DNA of 8,205 nt from Methylotenera sp. (GTDB lineage: Bacteria > Pseudomonadota > Gammaproteobacteria > Burkholderiales > Methylophilaceae): assembly GCA_027310735.1 (NCBI GenBank), contig DAIDAH010000121.1, positions 1-8,205 on the forward strand. The letters run 5' to 3'. Position 1 is the first letter of the stretch. Each line of letters opens with the position of its first letter. Position numbers and translations under genes: made by a program. Under the pieces are notes generated by a model, which was given only the letters and a program-made list of their open reading frames with translations, was not told the DNA's origin and made no database searches. Below, piece by piece: positions 6,213-8,205 of this stretch.

Positions 6213-6902
6213 TTAGTTGTAGTCGTTAGGATCTAATTGCAAGTTGTGTAGTGCTGTAGCGACTAATGCACCACTCAAACTCAAGTTTTGTAACGTAATT
6301 ATGTCGCCATGATTTCTTATGCCTCCAGCAGCATAAATTTTGCGCCCATTGGCAATATTTTTGATTGCCAGTAATCGCTCAATATCTGCACCGAGTTGAC
6401 TGCCAACGCGGCTTAATGTCATGACAATAATGTTTTCTGGCCAATGTTCAGTGTCTTTTTCTAGTGCGGCATTACCTAAAAAAACAGATTGATTGAAATC
6501 CAGTGATAAAACAAAGTTAGCATGCAGAACATGGCTGATTTCAGTTAAAGCGTTTGTAGTGGAAATGTTTTCTGTGCCAATGACGTGCTTAATGCGCACA
6601 CTGTCCCATATAGCTAAAGACTCCATAGTTTTAATGCCTGCATCTAGCCATATTTCCAGTTGTGGATATTGTGCTTGGATTTGCAAAATAGTGTCTAAGT
6701 GATGGCCTTGCCCTGTAATAGCATCGAGATCGGCAATATAGAGGCATTGGAATGGGTATAATTCGAGTAGCGTTCTAACTACGTCCAATGGGGCGCTGGA
6801 GCGGCATAGCTGAGATTGAATGGGCTGGTAGTGTTCGCGCATTCCTAATTGTGCATGTACAACAACACCGTGCATTAAATCAATAACTGGGATAATTTTC
6901 AT
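6213..6902 (-). CDS. HisA-related TIM-barrel protein, Orf22 type
   Basis: The 229-residue protein is a (beta/alpha)8-barrel related to HisA (COG1411). It opens with MKIIPVIDLMHGVVVHA, with D8 at the place of the first catalytic aspartate of HisA. YIADLDAI lies at 55-62, WLDAGI at 85-90, and SLDF, with D135 as a candidate for the second catalytic aspartate, at 133-136. The phosphate loop YAAGGIRN is at 190-197. HisA itself performs an Amadori-type aldose-ketose isomerisation of a ribosyl phosphate. There is no histidine operon here, and the neighbours are C1-cofactor genes, so it corresponds to Orf22 of the methylotroph H4MPT gene set, of unproven function. It is the only minus-strand gene, convergent with phi and divergent from the MfnD-like gene across 27 bp. 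No clear ribosome-binding site precedes its ATG. Confidence 0.85.
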   Translation of the reverse strand: MKIIPVIDLMHGVVVHAQLGMREHYQPIQSQLCRSSAPLDVVRTLLELYPFQCLYIADLDAITGQGHHLDTILQIQAQYPQLEIWLDAGIKTMESLAIWDSVRIKHVIGTENISTTNALTEISHVLHANFVLSLDFNQSVFLGNAALEKDTEHWPENIIVMTLSRVGSQLGADIERLLAIKNIANGRKIYAAGGIRNHGDIITLQNLSLSGALVATALHNLQLDPNDYN

Positions 6903-6929
6903 TATATACGTAATGGGTTTGAGGTTTTT
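6903..6929. promoter_or_regulatory. 27-bp divergent gap between the HisA-related and MfnD-like genes
   Basis: Two divergent genes are separated by only 27 bases, too few for two complete promoters. GAGG at 6921-6924 serves as the ribosome-binding site of the rightward gene. On the minus strand TATAAT overlaps the ATG of the HisA-related gene, too close to act as its own -10 unless the start lies further in. The promoters of either gene must therefore reach into the other coding sequence. Confidence 0.5.
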
Positions 6930-8027
6930 TTGAAGATATTGTTACTGGAATATATCACAGCCGGCGGTTTTGGCGGCGAGACTTTACCAGCTTCGTTGCT
7001 ACGCGAAGGCACCTTGATGCGTGATGCATTGGTTCATGATTTTAGTACACTTGAAAATGTAAGCATCGTTACGACCTATGATACACGCTTAGATGCACCT
7101 CAGCTTGGCGCCTCAATCATGCAATCGGTTAGCATTGAGCAAGCATCTGATGCACTAGCAACTTGGCGGCAGCTTTTAAATACCAGTGATGCCGCTTTGG
7201 TGGTTGCACCTGAAACCGATGGCATTCTGGCGCACTTGATGCAGATGATAGAAGCTGCAGGTGTTAAAAATCTAGGCTGCCTGAGTTCAGCGGTAAAGAC
7301 TACCAGCAGCAAGTACGATACTTATCAGAAACTCAAAAGCGCTAATATCTTGACGCTTGCAACCTACACAGTAGATGCATTTTTGCAGGCAGATTTTAGC
7401 CAGAACCAATTAGGTCGCGATGGCTGGATTGTGAAGCCATCCGATGGCGCAGGTTGTGAAGATACTTTTTATTTTGATGATGAAGCCAGTTTGCGAGCAT
7501 GGCTGCGTATGAATCAACAAGCTGTTCAACAACGTCAAGCTGCAAAGCAGTTCATCATACAGCCTTATCAAACAGGCACGCCAGCCAGCATCTCTATGTT
7601 GTGCAAGCATGGAGATGCTTGGCTGTTAAGCTGTAATCAGCAAACGATTGCGATTGTGAATGATGATGTGCCTCAAACATCGGCCAAACCGGCGCACATT
7701 CACTATCAGGGCTGTATGGTCAATGGTCTAAGTCAGCATGCAAATGCTTTGTTTCAGCTTGCCAGTGATATTGCCGCAGCGATGCCTGATTTGAATGGTT
7801 ACGTAGGGGTGGATGTGATAGTGAGTCACGATGATATTTATGTCGTGGAAATTAATCCAAGAATCACCACTTCATATATTGGCCTGCGCGAATCGCTAGG
7901 TGTTAACCCAGCCAAATTGATGCTGGATTTGGCCTATAGCCAATCGTCGCCTGAATCGTTAAGTTCAACTTTTAATTTACCCGTGAATATGAACAATAAA
8001 GCTGTAGAGATTAACCTGAATGCATAA
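6930..8027 (+). CDS. ATP-grasp ligase, Orf21 type, MfnD-like (tyramine/tyrosine-glutamate ligase family)
   Basis: The 365-residue protein is an ATP-grasp carboligase of the COG1821 type. MKILLLEYITAGGFGG forms the N-terminal domain start, K169 in WIVKPSDGAGC matches the ATP-binding Lys, and D295 lies in YVGVDVIV. VVEINPRITTSYIGLR at 305-320 holds the metal ligands E307 and N309. The archaeal homologue MfnD joins glutamate to tyramine in methanofuran synthesis. Bacterial methylofuran is reported to contain tyrosine in place of tyramine, so here the acceptor may be tyrosine. It starts at TTG 6930, with GAGG 5 bases upstream; the conserved MKI-x-x-x-EYI beginning supports this start. Its end overlaps the next gene by 8 bp, and that neighbour is MfnF-like, which reinforces a methylofuran role. 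The acceptor specificity is inference. Confidence 0.85.
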   Translation: MKILLLEYITAGGFGGETLPASLLREGTLMRDALVHDFSTLENVSIVTTYDTRLDAPQLGASIMQSVSIEQASDALATWRQLLNTSDAALVVAPETDGILAHLMQMIEAAGVKNLGCLSSAVKTTSSKYDTYQKLKSANILTLATYTVDAFLQADFSQNQLGRDGWIVKPSDGAGCEDTFYFDDEASLRAWLRMNQQAVQQRQAAKQFIIQPYQTGTPASISMLCKHGDAWLLSCNQQTIAIVNDDVPQTSAKPAHIHYQGCMVNGLSQHANALFQLASDIAAAMPDLNGYVGVDVIVSHDDIYVVEINPRITTSYIGLRESLGVNPAKLMLDLAYSQSSPESLSSTFNLPVNMNNKAVEINLNA

Positions 8028-8205
8028 GCCTGTGATTGGTTGGGATGTTGGCGGAGCGCATTTGAAGGCTGCGTTGTTAGATGAAAATGGCTGCGTGCAA
8101 CAAGTGTTGCAAGTGCCATGTGCGCTTTGGCGTGGCTTGGACGAACTGGAAGCGGCGATTGATGTTGTTCTGAATGCTTTTAAGGCTAAGTCTGCGCTGC
8201 ATGCG
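8020..8205 (+). CDS. Orf7/MfnF-like protein of the hydantoinase A/kinase-like fold, 5' part only
   Basis: The frame starts at ATG 8020, overlapping the last 8 bases of the MfnD-like gene, and remains open to the window end (62 residues). The start MHKPVIGWDVGGAHLKAALLD carries the D-x-GG phosphate motif of the actin/sugar-kinase/hydantoinase-A fold. It fits the COG1548 family, which includes Orf7 of the methylotroph C1 cofactor set. The archaeal relative MfnF couples the aminomethylfuran diphosphate to glutamyl-tyramine during methanofuran synthesis. The overlap implies translational coupling to the MfnD-like gene, and the two would act in successive steps. Most of the protein is missing, so the family call rests on the N-terminus and on position. 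Confidence 0.75.
   Translation, partial: MHKPVIGWDVGGAHLKAALLDENGCVQQVLQVPCALWRGLDELEAAIDVVLNAFKAKSALHA

Noticed and set aside
6213..6902. Histidine biosynthesis HisA
   Set aside because: No other his genes are present. The sequence departs from HisA outside the core motifs and the context is C1 metabolism.
1..8205. CRISPR arrays, insertion sequences, tRNA or rRNA genes, phage or defence genes
   Set aside because: I saw no regularly spaced repeats, transposase, integrase, tRNA-like cloverleaf or defence-protein motifs on either strand.

Overview
The window is a one-carbon metabolism locus of a methylotrophic bacterium. The Hps, Phi and TalB-type transaldolase proteins closely resemble those of ribulose monophosphate (RuMP) pathway methylotrophs. 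Archaeal-type tetrahydromethanopterin (H4MPT) and methylofuran genes lie beside them. With the moderately AT-rich composition, this fits a betaproteobacterium of the Methylophilaceae (Methylotenera, Methylophilus or Methylobacillus group). That placement is inferred from gene content and protein character, not from a database search.

Left block (1-3322, + strand): the 3' end of an ATP-grasp gene (OrfY type); mch, methenyl-H4MPT cyclohydrolase; a RimK-like ATP-grasp gene (Orf17 type); and a CitG/MdcB-like gene (Orf19 type). These belong to the conserved 'archaeal-type' C1 cofactor gene set known from Methylobacterium. Initiation signals look modest: GTG for mch, and TTG without a visible ribosome-binding site for the RimK-like gene.

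Middle block (3323-6206, + strand): the formaldehyde assimilation genes tal, hps and phi. Tal has its own near-consensus promoter. Tal and hps each end in a clear intrinsic terminator, and a further hairpin closes phi. All three start at ATG with good Shine-Dalgarno sites, and hps has a strongly restricted codon set, as expected for a very abundant enzyme. The hps-phi gap contains a terminator and then a second hairpin, so phi needs readthrough or a promoter I cannot see clearly.

Right block (6207-8205): a HisA-related gene on the minus strand (Orf22 type), divergent across only 27 bp from an ATP-grasp gene (Orf21 type, MfnD-like). The latter overlaps by 8 bp the start of an Orf7/MfnF-like gene cut by the window end. 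These last two point to methylofuran synthesis.

Together the genes serve both fates of formaldehyde. Hps/Phi fix it into hexulose and fructose 6-phosphate, and Tal helps regenerate the ribulose 5-phosphate acceptor. Mch and the cofactor-making genes support H4MPT/methylofuran-linked oxidation to formate. The least understood members are OrfY, Orf17, Orf19 and Orf22. Their enzyme families suggest testable roles in building the two cofactors, set out in the findings.
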